DNA of 64,000 nt from Plasmodium coatneyi. Taxonomy: Eukaryota; Apicomplexa; Aconoidasida; Haemosporida; Plasmodiidae. The notes below the pieces were generated by a model. It was not told the origin of the DNA and made no database searches. It saw only the letters and a program-made list of their open reading frames with translations. The stretch is from NCBI RefSeq assembly GCF_001680005.1, contig NC_033565.1:1221501-1285500 (forward strand), in the 5' to 3' direction. The translations under genes and the position numbers were made by a program. This document shows, piece after piece, positions 46,531-57,068 of this stretch. Each line of letters begins with the position of its first letter. Position 1 is the stretch's first letter.

Positions 46531-49317
46531 ATGGAGAAGAGCGAGCATCACGATAAGGATGATAATAGCACATCCGATGATGAAATATTGATTGAAAATA
46601 TTAAGAAAAAAAACTGCCGCATCAAATTAAACGACTCGAAAGAAATAAATGAAGGGAAAAAGGAGGAGACGAAATTGGAGAAGGATGTGAAGAGCAATAG
46701 GAGGACAGTCTTGAAGAAAGAGACAAGCACCGTTACTCGAAAGGAGAGGTCGAAAACGAGTGCCAAGGAAAGCAAAGAGGCTCCCTTAAATGAATGTAAA
46801 CTGGTGAAAAAGGGTAAAGAAGCTGCCAACACGGGGGATGCAGGTAATGAAAACCCCACTACTAGCAATAAAAAGACAGATAAAAAAAAACCCGTGGTGA
46901 AAAAAAGAAAATCAAGTGTAAAGGGAAAAAAAGACACTGATGGGAAATCCACTCCTGCCAAAGTGGTAAAAAAGAGAGTAAGCAAAGTCAAGAAAGAAAC
47001 AAATAAAAGACCCAAAAAGGTAATTAAAAAAACAGAAGAAAATTTCGAACCCATAAATAGATGGTGGGAGAAGATAGATCATCAAACTGATATTCAGTGG
47101 CATTACTTAGAGCATCGGGGTCTCATTTTTTCCCCCCCATATGTACAACACCATATTCCTATTTTTTATAAAAGCATAAAATTACAGTTAAATGAAAAAG
47201 CAGAAGAGTTGGCTACCTACTGGTGCAGCGTAATAGGTAGTGATTACTGTACCAAGGATAAGTTCATATTAAATTTTTTTAGAACCTTCATATGTACCTT
47301 AGAGAAGGATAACATAATAAGACAAGAAAATGAAAACAAATTGAAAAAAGGAGATATATCCAATTTTAAATTTATTGATTTCATGCCAATCAAAGATCAC
47401 CTAGTTAAGCTAAGAGAAGAAAAACTTAATAGAACGAAAGAAGAAAAAGAAGAGGAGAAAAAATTGAGGTCAGAAAAAGAACTACCATATACATACGCCC
47501 TGGTTGATTGGATTCGTGAAAAAATTTCCAGCAACAAAGCGGAACCGCCTGGTCTATTTAGAGGTAGAGGAGAACATCCAAAGCAGGGGTTGCTGAAAAA
47601 AAGAATATTCCCAGAAGATGTCGTGATAAATATAAGCAAAGATGCTCCTGTCCCTCGATTGTACGACGACATGTGTGGTCACTGTTGGGGAGACATCTAC
47701 CATGACAATAAAGTAACGTGGCTAGCATACTACAAGGACAGTATAAACGATCAGTTAAAGTATACGTTTTTATCGGCCCAATCGAAATTTAAAGGGTATA
47801 AGGATTTTCTTAAGTATGAAAATGCAAGGAAGCTAAAATCATGTGTTCATAAAATTAGGGAAGATTATAAGCACAAAATGAAGAGCAAAAATATACTGGA
47901 CAAGCAGTTAGGCACGGCCGTTTATTTGATAGACTTTTTGGCCTTAAGAGTGGGGGGGGAGAAAGACATAGATGAGGAAGCGGATACGGTGGGCTGCTGC
48001 AGTTTGCGGGTTGAGCACGTTAGCTTTTCGCACGAAGTGCCCATTAAGAATGAGAGTTTGCGGGGGGAAAATGCCAAGGGGGGGAAGAACAAGGTGAAAA
48101 ACGCCAAGGAAGAAACCACGAATGGGGAATCGGCCCCAAACGAAAGTGATAACAAAGGCAGCAACAAACTCCCGCTGCCGAAAAGTTTGAACGACATAGC
48201 GGAAGACCACTGCTATATAACACTTGATTTTTTAGGAAAGGACAGCATTCGCTATTTTAACACAGTATTGCTGGACAAGCAAGCATACATTAACATGATC
48301 ATATTTTGCAAAAACAAACACAAAGATGAAGGGGTGTTTGATCAAATTAACTGCTCAAAGTTAAATGATTATTTAAAAGAAATTATGCCAACGTTGTCTG
48401 CGAAGGTTTTTCGTACGTACAACGCGTCCATTACGCTAGATCAGCAGCTGAAAAGGATAAAAGAAATTCGGGGCAAACCAACAGAAGACCCGCTGCTCGC
48501 ATACTATGATGATTTTCCAAAGAAGAAAAAGAGGAAACTGGGAAACTTAACTTCGTCAGCCAGTATTCTGAGCGATATAAGTGATTCCACGGAAAAGGAG
48601 AATAGCGGAGATGAGAACAACAACAACAACAACAACAACAATAACAACAATAACAATAACAATAACAACAATGGTGATAACTTGCCCGAGGGCAACGCCC
48701 TTGGCGATAACGGTGGAGCATCCCCAAGTAGAAGTAACACCAACCCTTTTGGAGGCGTCCACGCTAGTGAAAAGAACACGCCCATAGAAGTGGACGTTTC
48801 AAATGTGAACGAACTCATCAACTTTTTCAACAACGCGAACAGAGAAGTTGCAATTCTGTGTAACCATCAGAGAAGTATCCCAAAGCAGCACGACACAGCC
48901 ATGTCTAAAATAAAGAAGCAAATAGAAATTTACAGCGAAGATATAAAGGAGTATAAAAAATATCTGCAGTACCTGAAAAAGGGAACGAACGGGGAAAGTT
49001 TCACCTTTGTGTCGAAGGTTGTTGCGTTAGATGGATCGTTAAGACCGAACAAGGTGAAGGAAAACATGAAGGAAGAATCTTGCAAGAAGAAACTAATTGC
49101 GCTCATTAAGAAAGTGGAGCAGTTAAAACACCAAATGAAGGTACGCGATGACAACAAAACAATTGCCCTGGGGACGTCTAAAATAAATTATATGGACCCC
49201 AGAATAACCGTTGCCTTCTGCAAAAGGTTCGAAATACCGATAGAGAAAATATTTAATAGGAGCTTAAGGCTTAAATTCCCCTGGGCAATGTTCGTGACGA
49301 AGAATTTTACCTTTTAG
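46531..49317 (+). CDS. TOP1: DNA topoisomerase IB
   Basis: An intronless frame of 928 residues from the ATG in MEKSEHHDKDDNS (upstream open codons lack ATG). The first 170 residues are a Lys/Glu-rich nuclear-targeting domain. The core begins NRWWEKIDHQTDIQWHYLEH and carries the catalytic signatures of eukaryotic type IB enzymes: ALRVGGEK (human Arg488 region), FLGKDSIRYFN (Lys532), KVFRTYNAS (Arg590), CNHQR (His632) and the active-site Tyr887 in SKINYMDPR. It relaxes supercoils by a 3'-phosphotyrosine single-strand break during replication and transcription. Two low-complexity insertions are parasite-specific: a Gly/Lys/Asn segment near residues 515-550 and a linker with 19 consecutive Asn (residues 696-714). 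It converges on the PDCD2 gene 300 bp away. Confidence 0.98.
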   Translation: MEKSEHHDKDDNSTSDDEILIENIKKKNCRIKLNDSKEINEGKKEETKLEKDVKSNRRTVLKKETSTVTRKERSKTSAKESKEAPLNECKLVKKGKEAANTGDAGNENPTTSNKKTDKKKPVVKKRKSSVKGKKDTDGKSTPAKVVKKRVSKVKKETNKRPKKVIKKTEENFEPINRWWEKIDHQTDIQWHYLEHRGLIFSPPYVQHHIPIFYKSIKLQLNEKAEELATYWCSVIGSDYCTKDKFILNFFRTFICTLEKDNIIRQENENKLKKGDISNFKFIDFMPIKDHLVKLREEKLNRTKEEKEEEKKLRSEKELPYTYALVDWIREKISSNKAEPPGLFRGRGEHPKQGLLKKRIFPEDVVINISKDAPVPRLYDDMCGHCWGDIYHDNKVTWLAYYKDSINDQLKYTFLSAQSKFKGYKDFLKYENARKLKSCVHKIREDYKHKMKSKNILDKQLGTAVYLIDFLALRVGGEKDIDEEADTVGCCSLRVEHVSFSHEVPIKNESLRGENAKGGKNKVKNAKEETTNGESAPNESDNKGSNKLPLPKSLNDIAEDHCYITLDFLGKDSIRYFNTVLLDKQAYINMIIFCKNKHKDEGVFDQINCSKLNDYLKEIMPTLSAKVFRTYNASITLDQQLKRIKEIRGKPTEDPLLAYYDDFPKKKKRKLGNLTSSASILSDISDSTEKENSGDENNNNNNNNNNNNNNNNNNNGDNLPEGNALGDNGGASPSRSNTNPFGGVHASEKNTPIEVDVSNVNELINFFNNANREVAILCNHQRSIPKQHDTAMSKIKKQIEIYSEDIKEYKKYLQYLKKGTNGESFTFVSKVVALDGSLRPNKVKENMKEESCKKKLIALIKKVEQLKHQMKVRDDNKTIALGTSKINYMDPRITVAFCKRFEIPIEKIFNRSLRLKFPWAMFVTKNFTF
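48616..48672 (+). repeat. Poly-Asn (AAC/AAT) tract in topoisomerase I
   Basis: Nineteen consecutive Asn codons, mostly AAC with some AAT, lie in the linker between the core and the C-terminal catalytic domain. This kind of trinucleotide tract is length-polymorphic in Plasmodium. Confidence 0.95.
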
Positions 49318-49616
49318 GGGAATTGCCTAAAGGGGGTTAACGGGTAAGGTGGAGCGACTGATCAGTAGCCGCACTATACAACTAATTAAATTACCGCACC
49401 TGTGATTAACCTTAAGCACAGTATCCATGTAGAATGCGCCCCACCACTACCACCTGTGCGAATGTAATTCCTTCCAACCCGCACATGAGTGTGTGTTATA
49501 ATTCCCTTCAAAGGAATGCTTTTAAGATGACAAAAAAAAAAAAAAAAAAAAAAAAAAAACCAAAGGGGAGTTAACGCAGATAGAAGTTGCCTCCAACTCT
49601 GCAGCGATGCATACTG
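49318..49616. other. Convergent spacer between topoisomerase I and PDCD2
   Basis: Just under 300 bp, with a poly(A) of 26 or so bases near 49531-49559. Both 3' UTRs must share or overlap this short region. Confidence 0.7.
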
Positions 49617-50915
49617 CTAAAAGACTTCCAACTCGAGGTGCTCATATGAATACATATCGTCCACCGTAACGCAATCCCGTTCGCACGTAAATATGATGAC
49701 ATTCCCCACGTTGAAATTGTTTAACAAATTGCCAGAAAGGTTATCCTTTTCTTCTTCATGTTTTTTCTCAATTTGATAGACAAAAGTGGAAAAGAATTGC
49801 ATCTCAAAAAGTAGCTTTCCCCCGCAGTGTGCACACATCATGGTCCGTTCTTTTATGTATTTCTTCGTAGATTTGTACATGTATAAAAATTTCCCATTGT
49901 AACAATACCTTAATATTTGATTGTAGTTTTTACTTAAGTAGGAATAAAATTTGACACATCCGTTAAAATCATTTTCAAAAAATTCGATATCGCCAATGTC
50001 GTCCAGATCGTGATCATTTCTTATGGCCAGATCTGCGTCCTCTTCCGTGTTTTCCTTATTTCGTTGTTCATATGTTTCATGCATTTTCTTCGCCTTTTCG
50101 TAGAGGTAGTCTCCCTGTGCACAATCATCTGCATCGTCTTCAATCAGGGAAATGTAAAAAGTGGGTAGTTTACAATTTGTGCTTTCTTCGATGAACTTTT
50201 CACGTTTCTCCGTCGTTTGTTGCAGTCCAAGAAGTTCGCCTCCCCCGTTAGGCTCCCTTGCTTGGGAATTATTACCTACGACAGGTGAATGGTTATGTCT
50301 TGGTTTTCCATTTACACCACTAAAGGTTGCACTAATGGCGTTACCAAATAATGAGTTGTTCCTTTTCTGTTCCGTAGCGTTGTTAGAAAATAAGGATTTC
50401 CAGTCGATTAATTTTTCCTCCAAAAAACCTACATTTTCTGTGAGAGAGTCTTCTCTTTTTATATTTTCGCTTGAAAAATCAAAAACGGGTTGTCTCCTAT
50501 TTGTTATGCTACAATTGGAGAAAACTCCTCTTTCTGGATCATTTGAATTTGCTCTTCCATTGTAACATATTTCATCTTTGGCACAGTAGTTGTTTATGCC
50601 TATCTCTGGGCCCACTTTTTCACCACCCACATTTTGAAAAAGCTTTTTTTTTCCCTTAATGCATATCCAACTGTTCCTGTTCACGTTGCACTTCTCACTG
50701 TTCAGGCAGCAAAACAAGTAAAGAATTCTTACGTACTCATTATACGACGTTGATAATTGTAATAAAAACGTTAAATCTTTTTTGCACGTTGGACACTTTA
50801 AATTGAAGTTCGTTGGTTCCTTTCCATATAACCACACGGGGGCACCGCCAAATTTGGAATCATTTTTCAAGTCAAATTTGGTGTCGATTTTCTTTGATAG
50901 CACTCCAATGTACAT
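49617..50915 (-). CDS. PDCD2: PDCD2-family protein
   Basis: An intronless frame of 432 residues from ATG 50915. The N-terminal third has the PDCD2/Tsr4 hallmark KFGGAPVWLYG followed by a zinc-type CPTCKKDLTFLLQL and a CC...C cluster. The C-terminal domain (about residues 320-432) has the PDCD2_C pattern: QILRYCYNGKFLY, CAHCGGKLLFEMQFF, and a final VIIFTCERDC plus Y-x-x-E near the end. A disordered insertion of about 150 residues separates the halves. PDCD2 and yeast Tsr4 are dedicated co-translational chaperones of the small ribosomal protein uS5 (Rps2), so the protein should act in 40S assembly. It converges on topoisomerase I. Confidence 0.9.
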   Translation of the reverse strand: MYIGVLSKKIDTKFDLKNDSKFGGAPVWLYGKEPTNFNLKCPTCKKDLTFLLQLSTSYNEYVRILYLFCCLNSEKCNVNRNSWICIKGKKKLFQNVGGEKVGPEIGINNYCAKDEICYNGRANSNDPERGVFSNCSITNRRQPVFDFSSENIKREDSLTENVGFLEEKLIDWKSLFSNNATEQKRNNSLFGNAISATFSGVNGKPRHNHSPVVGNNSQAREPNGGGELLGLQQTTEKREKFIEESTNCKLPTFYISLIEDDADDCAQGDYLYEKAKKMHETYEQRNKENTEEDADLAIRNDHDLDDIGDIEFFENDFNGCVKFYSYLSKNYNQILRYCYNGKFLYMYKSTKKYIKERTMMCAHCGGKLLFEMQFFSTFVYQIEKKHEEEKDNLSGNLLNNFNVGNVIIFTCERDCVTVDDMYSYEHLELEVF

Positions 50916-52970
50916 GCTTTCTTAGGGGATAGTAATTCTGTTTTATTTTATGGTGGCCTTTTTTCACTTTTGAGCGGTCGTCAAATGCGTACGTATAAGT
51001 AAACGTATTTATATTTATGTGCCTTTTTATTTGCCCCGTTTTTAAGGGAAATCTTTTTAAGAGAACTTATAAGAGTTGCGCGTTTAAGTTGTACATAGCA
51101 ATACCCCTGTGCTGGAAAAATTTTGTGAACTTGTGCCGTAGGGAAGTACCTCAGATAAAGTTAGAAAACGGAGATTGTTCCCCTCTAGGGTCTATTCGTA
51201 AAAGCCATTTGGTGATATTTTTATTTTTCATCCCTTAACATTTCGCGCATACTTTTTATTTACTTATTTTTTTGCCCCCTTTAACACACAGTACGTTGTT
51301 CGGTTCTTTTGCTGAACACATGGTGTTAAGTATAAAATTTGCTTCTACGGGGTGGCGCTGAAGTGGGGTCATGCCTTTCCGTACAACACGTTAGGGTTAG
51401 GGAAGGGTATTCTGTTAGTGTGCTCATAGGGGGATGTCGAAATTGGGTACAAAAAAAAAAAAAAAAACGCTTCACTATTTTTATACAACTGATTTTAGAA
51501 AAAAGGGGGAAATGCACAGCAGGTCGTTTTTCTGCTTTTAAGAGGGCCACGGTCATCCCGCCTAAGCAGTACACATAGAAAAATATGTGTATATGCGTTA
51601 CATCAAATGTGGAAGTAGTTTCACTCTTGGAACATGTAAAATTGGGTGAGGTTAAGAACCCACTTTGGGGTCTACGTGCAACATGCTGGGCGAAGAAATC
51701 CGCTTCTATCCTCCTATAACACCAATCATGTTTTAACGTGGTGTGTGTTGTCCCCGCAGAAAAGGAGCGGCTTAACAATTTTGCGATGGCTCATTCCTTT
51801 TTTGCACATCCCTTAAGAAAGAGAACCATCCCTCTGCGTATTCGTAGCGCATTTGTCATTTAAGCCAAAATGGGTAGAACAAAAAAAAATTTAGGGACTC
51901 ACTCTAATGTGCCTGTTTATCGTTTTTTTTTTTTTTTTTTAATTGCGGTGAATTTGTTCCGAACGCGGAAAAGAACAACACCGTTAGTAACCGCTGAGAT
52001 ATTATACGCATTCGAGGTGGTTATCCTGGACATGCCACATTATGCAGCGGTCTCTTCTGCAAACGAGAACTCTTTCGCCATTTGTACGTGGCCAGCTAGC
52101 ACTAACCAGTTGAGTATCCGTTTTGGCTTTTTTTTTTTTTTTTTTATTCTGCTATTTTGCTATTTTTTTATTAACAGTTCAGGCAAAAACGCTAAATGTG
52201 TCACCCTCTTGCGCACACGAACTGAGAATTTACCTGAACCGTTAATACAATAAATAATTTTTACTTTCCAAAATGGTAGGAAGTTATTTGAAAAATGTAG
52301 GCTGTCTGGGAATTGCAAAGCCGTTCGATGTGACAATCCTTCCATGGGTCTACTACACAAACACATGTAGTGCAATTTTTGTGGCTTTACAAAATTGGTA
52401 TACATATAAAGCATGTTGAGTATTTTTGCAAATATTGCTTTACCCCTTAAAAACAACATCGCAAAGGGAAGGAACATTTCTACCTTTTTTTTTTTTTTTT
52501 TTTTCTTTACTTTTAAAAGGTTAACTCCTGTGTATAAGAAAGAACGGGTGAGATACTTCACGGGGAATATTTTTTTTTTTTTTTTTTTTACGCTATGCTT
52601 TTGAAGGGGTAGGCATTATAAACGTACTGGACAGGCAAGGAAGTAAGTCCAACTTTTAGACCATACTTCCTTTTCATTTTTTCCTTTTCCCTATGCCTTT
52701 CCCCCCTTTTGTCCATTTTTGATGTGTGTGAATGGTTGCCTTAGCGTGTTTGTTAAAAAGAAAACGTGGTAAATGAAAAAATTGCAAGGCTATAACACTT
52801 GGCCAGTTTAAATTCTGCTGAAGGGGAAAAAAAAAATATATATTGCCTCTGTATATACTGTCTGTGTGTATGTTACTGCTACATACGGTACCCACTTCGC
52901 TCGAGCCAAAACATCCAATTGGAAGAAACTCCCCATGCCTGCCTTCACACACACGTGAAGGCTTGGCAAA
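50916..52970. other. 2 kb divergent intergenic region
   Basis: Between the PDCD2 start and the RIIa gene start. Contains poly(A) at about 51450-51466 and poly(T) near 51924, 52131, 52484 and 52570. Frames of 127-150 codons on both strands cross these homopolymers and are not accepted as genes. Confidence 0.65.
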
Positions 52971-54020
52971 ATGTCCAAAGATTCGAGCGAGGCGCGTTCC
53001 CATGCGGAGCATAACTCCGATAAGAAGTCAAAAGTGGAAGACGACTTAATATCAATTGCAGGAAGCAACTGCAGCTCCACGAAATCGAATAAAAAGAGTC
53101 TCTATAGCAGGAATTCAAATGTCCACCAGTTGTTGGCGCGAATAGCGCAGGTAAAGAGGGGTATTGCCGCGGGTTCCGTCATCAGACAAACCTTACCACG
53201 TGCGAAAAAAAATACGTGTAATAACAAGTGGGGCCCCATTTTTGGCATAAAATTCGAATAAACACGCATCTCTTCATTTATTTACAGGAAATTGATGAAC
53301 GGAAGCCGAGCAACGTGATACACTTCATCGTGGACTTTTTGTGCAAGCACTACCCGGAGCACTTGCACGGATTTGAGGCCATATGGAATGGAGGTTTCTC
53401 AAAAAAAATGGCGGTCTCCATTATGCCTGCTTAATGGATAAACAGTGGCCAACTGGAGAGCATAAATCCCACAAAAAGGGAAATTAGAAATTTTTGCACG
53501 AGTGAATTCATTTTTTTTCTGACCTCAAGTTGACATCCCATTTTTACGTTTCCTTTTTGTAGATCCCGATTTGGAACAAGAACGAATCCTCGTCGTGGAG
53601 TTTTTCAAGCAGCAAAAATTACCAGTTGAAATATCTGTCCATTTTGTGAATGCGGGGTTCGATACTGTTGAGACGCTATGTACATTGTCCACCAACGCAC
53701 TTGATGACATTGAAAAGTTTAACAACACGAGATGGCTACCTGGACATAAGGTCCGACTACAACAGACCTTTAACGATATTACGAACCGAGTTCGGATTTT
53801 CAAAGAGGAAAGGGATAACCTGATAAAATCTGTGAAGCACCGATTTGTGGGTAACGCCACTCCGCAACTGCTCAATTCTGTTGTCGTTCCGAAAGTACGC
53901 AGCCCTATGATACTACCAGCTCACCCGCACACTCACCCACCATTTGGTGTTTCCACCAGGGGGGGTAATTATATAGCATTGGATAAGGTGGTACATCCGC
54001 CGTATTTTTACAAGAGGTAG
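52971..54020 (+). CDS. RIIa (dimerisation/docking) domain protein, three exons
   Basis: Exons are 52971-53150, 53288-53393 and 53563-54020. Introns have GTAAAG...TTTACAG and GTTTCT...TTTTTGTAG ends, and the phases (0, 1) keep frame for 247 residues. After a Ser/Lys-rich N-terminus, residues about 50-92 form an RIIa helical pair (HQLLARIAQEIDERKPSNVI, then HFIVDFLCKHY), the fold by which PKA-RII-like and DPY30/ropporin-type proteins dimerise and bind amphipathic helices, often on radial spokes or other axonemal parts. The third exon encodes a compact helical region (ERILVVEFFKQQKLPVEISV, WLPGHKVRLQQTF) that looks like a SAM-type domain. The C-terminus is Pro/His-rich (SPMILPAHPHTHPPFGV). A scaffold role, perhaps in the male gamete or cortex, is inference. 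Confidence 0.85.
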
Positions 54021-54875
54021 GAAGGGATGATCGTTCACTCGGCTCAAGTGTTTTTTCTTTTTTCCTGACTGAGGAGGAAAAAAAGAAAAAAGTTATACTT
54101 TAATTTTTAATGAATTTGTTTTTTTAATTTAAATTTGAGTGATCGGGGGGTGAAGTGGTTCGTTGCGGGCATGGGCCACGAAACTGTGCAAGCCGCGCTC
54201 GGTTTAATAAATTTGCCTTTCCGTTTGGCGAAGTGGAGAAACCTACGTGTGGGGATTTTCCTCAAGTTGCATTCATACCTACCGGGTGATAAATTTTAAA
54301 AGAGACAATTTTCTCTGCCTACACAGGCGGTGCATTTGCCCATTTGCCCATTTGCCGCATTTTTAATTTTGTCGAGTAGCTAACTTTGGCGCAGCACCTG
54401 TATGTACACAACGGAGGGGCACCCATTTTAAACGCCCGCTGTTTTGTCTTTATGTTTTTTCATCGAAACTGAAGAAGTTTGCCTTGTGATGAAAACTTTA
54501 TGTGGAGTTGCATTTTTTATCTTTTCAACGATGTGGCAAATTAGGACGATGCGGTTTGTCGGGGGCATCCCTCCGTTCCCATCCCATCCAGGTGTGACAC
54601 AGCATAACATAACATAGTGTTGCACAGCAGGGGAGGATTAAAAGGTCAATAGTGGTGGTGGTACATATTAGTACCACAAAGGTGAATCAACCTCGCTCAA
54701 TCATCGCAAAGTTGAAAATCGCGGGGGTTACATCTCCTGTGGTTTAACAAAACGGAGGAGCATAACAAAAAAAAAAAAAAAAAAAAAAAAAACAAGCACA
54801 CACACACACACATACATACATACATACATACATACATACATACGTGGAGACGGAGGATGGCCACGTCAAGACGCG
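54021..54875. other. Convergent spacer with microsatellites
   Basis: Shared 3' flank of the RIIa and cyclophilin genes. It includes an 8-bp CATTTGCC repeat near 54328-54360, a 26-base poly(A) at 54767-54792, and (CA)n then (CATA)n at 54797-54842, ending about 30 bp from the cyclophilin stop. Confidence 0.75.
54797..54842. repeat. (CA)n(CATA)n microsatellite
   Basis: About eight CA units run into about eight CATA units directly after a 26-base poly(A). Being compound and uninterrupted, it should be highly length-polymorphic. Confidence 0.95.
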
Positions 54876-57068
54876 TTAGTGGCACATTTTGATGTTCAAA
54901 ATTTTGATATCCTCGAGGGGCTTGTCCCTTTTATCCGTGCGCACTTTCTCTATGTCTAAGACGACCTTGGTCCCCTGGGTGACTTTTCCAAAGACGGTGT
55001 GTTTGAAGTCGAGCCAAGGGCACGGAACAGTGGTAATAAAAAACTGGGAGCCATTGGTATTGGGTCCACAATTAGCCATGGACACCATAAACGGTTTGGA
55101 GTGGTTCAGATGGTCAAAAAATTCGTCTTCAAATTCCTTTCCCCAAATGCTTTCCCCACCAGTGCCATCTCCCAAGGGGTCTCCAGTTTGTATCATAAAA
55201 TTTTTAATAACGCGATGGAATATGCAGTTATTGTAGTAGCCATTTGTTGAATGAATAGAAAAATTTTCAACCGTTTTTTTGCACTCTTTGTGGAAAAGAG
55301 CAATGTGTATTTCGCCAAGGGTGGTATAAATTATTGCACTTTTATACGTTCTGTTGTTATCCTCTACCTTTTTAATGGGTGAGGAGATGAAAGAGTCCAG
55401 GTCATTTTTGCTAGGCTGTTCGTTGTAAATATCTCTGTCGTCCAGCTCCTGTTCGGATATGGCCTTTTTGGTAAACACGTAAAAACGCGCCTTTTTATAA
55501 ACAGTACAGAAGAGAGCACAGTCAGATATATTCTCCTCATTGATGTAGAGTGACGCGTGAATATTTGCCCTAGTTTTATTGGCTGAAATAATTTTCTGAT
55601 AAAGGCCAAGGGATAGGTACCTCAGATTCATTTCATTCTTCCCAATGATGTAACACAATTGGTTCGTAACAAAATTGACGACCTTAATTCCGATGAAGGT
55701 GGAATAAATAATGTACTGATTGGACTCATCAAATGTGATCATATTCAATTTTATGTTTTTATTTTTTATGTGTTTTTTTATTTCCTTTTCTATGAAGAGT
55801 CTTTTTCCAAAGTCTAGGCTATCAATGTGTAGTTCCTTTTTTAGGGGGTCATTTTGGGCAGTTAAATACATCTCTGTACTTTCGTCATAGATTCGATACA
55901 ACTTCATGGTGCCAAATTTGTAGATGAGTAGAAAGTAATTTTCCGACAGGATGGCCATGAACTCTCCGTCTGGACTTATGCTCACACATAGGGCGTACGT
56001 TTTGTATTTGCACAGTTCGTATAGGTCCGTTTCACTTTTGAAGGAAAATCTGAGTTGCTTCTTCGTCAAATGGTGCCTTTTTACATACGCGGGGGTGTCA
56101 CCATCGTCATCACTATCGTCATTATTGTCTCCCCTTTGGCTGTCCCGATTGGGTCTACCCCTTGGCGGATGGGTGTTACCCCCCTTGTGGGTACCCCCCT
56201 TGGGGAAGTGAAACGTGTCAACATCCACAATATCGATGAGGCCACTATTATCGCTCAGCACACACAAGTCATACTCCTTGTTGTACCTAATAATTTCGAT
56301 AACATTGGAACTGAAGTTGATTACCTGTGTGCAGACGTCACTCTCCAAAGGCTTGTAAATATATATGCACGGTTTTTCGCTAGACGAAATGGCTACCTTC
56401 ACAGAAGGAGAGAAGAGAGAGGAGTACACAAATTCCCCCGTCTGAGGAGAAAAGTCTAACTTTATTATAATGTTCATGTCAAAGCTACTCACATCGAACT
56501 GTTTATACGTCTTGTCTTTGGATAGACTCCCCATCACTTCTTCATCTTCCGAAAGGAACAAACAAATTATTTCACTTAAGTGAATTTTAAAATGCTTCAC
56601 AAATTCTATGGACCCTACATTTTTATACCAGAACTTTATAACTCCATTTGCGCTTCCAGTTATTATGTACTTTTTCTTATTACTGACGAGGACGTGTGTC
56701 ACCACGTCCGTGTGCATGTAACTCACTTGGTAGTTCTTGTTCGTTGGTAGGTTCTGCAAATATATGTCATTGTTTATTCGTTTTTTCTTCGCGCTCCTCA
56801 TGGCCGGTTTGCCTTGTCGCTTGTTTGGCGTGCGGGGGTTCGGATGTGCCCTCGTGTCAGCGTTTTCATCGGCGGTTCCATCTCCTTCTTCATTGGTTAC
56901 ATTTCCTTCCTCATCGGTTAACTCTCCCTCCTGCGCTGCCGCCCCATTCGGACTGGAGGCCTCCAACGGGGCGGGGCCAAAACTCCCGTCGCTGGATTCG
57001 CCATCCGATAAATGCGCCTCGTTCTGTTCCCCCTCTTCTTCTTCTCTACCTGCGTCGCTTTCTACCAT
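54876..57068 (-). CDS. PPWD1-type WD40-cyclophilin (peptidyl-prolyl isomerase)
   Basis: An intronless frame of 730 residues from ATG 57068. After an acidic tail and a basic patch (RSAKKKRINND), residues about 105-560 form a WD40-like propeller (HVLVSNKKKYIITGSANGVIKFWYKN). It is interrupted by a disordered Gly/Arg/Asp insertion near residue 300. Residues about 575-730 are a complete cyclophilin domain: FHRVIKNFMIQTGD with the catalytic Arg, NTNGSQFFIT, and PWLDFKHTVFG with the Trp of the cyclosporin pocket. This architecture is that of human PPWD1, a spliceosome-associated prolyl isomerase in the nucleus. From memory the P. falciparum orthologue is the large cyclophilin on chromosome 5. It diverges from a candidate spliced gene across 476 bp. 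Confidence 0.97.
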   Translation of the reverse strand: MVESDAGREEEEGEQNEAHLSDGESSDGSFGPAPLEASSPNGAAAQEGELTDEEGNVTNEEGDGTADENADTRAHPNPRTPNKRQGKPAMRSAKKKRINNDIYLQNLPTNKNYQVSYMHTDVVTHVLVSNKKKYIITGSANGVIKFWYKNVGSIEFVKHFKIHLSEIICLFLSEDEEVMGSLSKDKTYKQFDVSSFDMNIIIKLDFSPQTGEFVYSSLFSPSVKVAISSSEKPCIYIYKPLESDVCTQVINFSSNVIEIIRYNKEYDLCVLSDNSGLIDIVDVDTFHFPKGGTHKGGNTHPPRGRPNRDSQRGDNNDDSDDDGDTPAYVKRHHLTKKQLRFSFKSETDLYELCKYKTYALCVSISPDGEFMAILSENYFLLIYKFGTMKLYRIYDESTEMYLTAQNDPLKKELHIDSLDFGKRLFIEKEIKKHIKNKNIKLNMITFDESNQYIIYSTFIGIKVVNFVTNQLCYIIGKNEMNLRYLSLGLYQKIISANKTRANIHASLYINEENISDCALFCTVYKKARFYVFTKKAISEQELDDRDIYNEQPSKNDLDSFISSPIKKVEDNNRTYKSAIIYTTLGEIHIALFHKECKKTVENFSIHSTNGYYNNCIFHRVIKNFMIQTGDPLGDGTGGESIWGKEFEDEFFDHLNHSKPFMVSMANCGPNTNGSQFFITTVPCPWLDFKHTVFGKVTQGTKVVLDIEKVRTDKRDKPLEDIKILNIKMCH

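Noticed and set aside
46548..47054. 168-codon frame antisense to topoisomerase I
   Set aside because: Shadow of the Lys-rich N-terminal domain; Phe/Leu/Ser-rich with no ATG context.
51326..51778. 150-codon minus-strand frame between PDCD2 and the RIIa gene
   Set aside because: Begins with TTG rather than ATG, crosses a poly(A) run encoding poly-Phe, and has no domain or splice context.
51870..52253. 127-codon ATG frame (MGRTKKNLGTHS...) in the same spacer
   Set aside because: Two long poly(T) runs give Phe tracts; no conserved-looking block; typical 5' flank noise.
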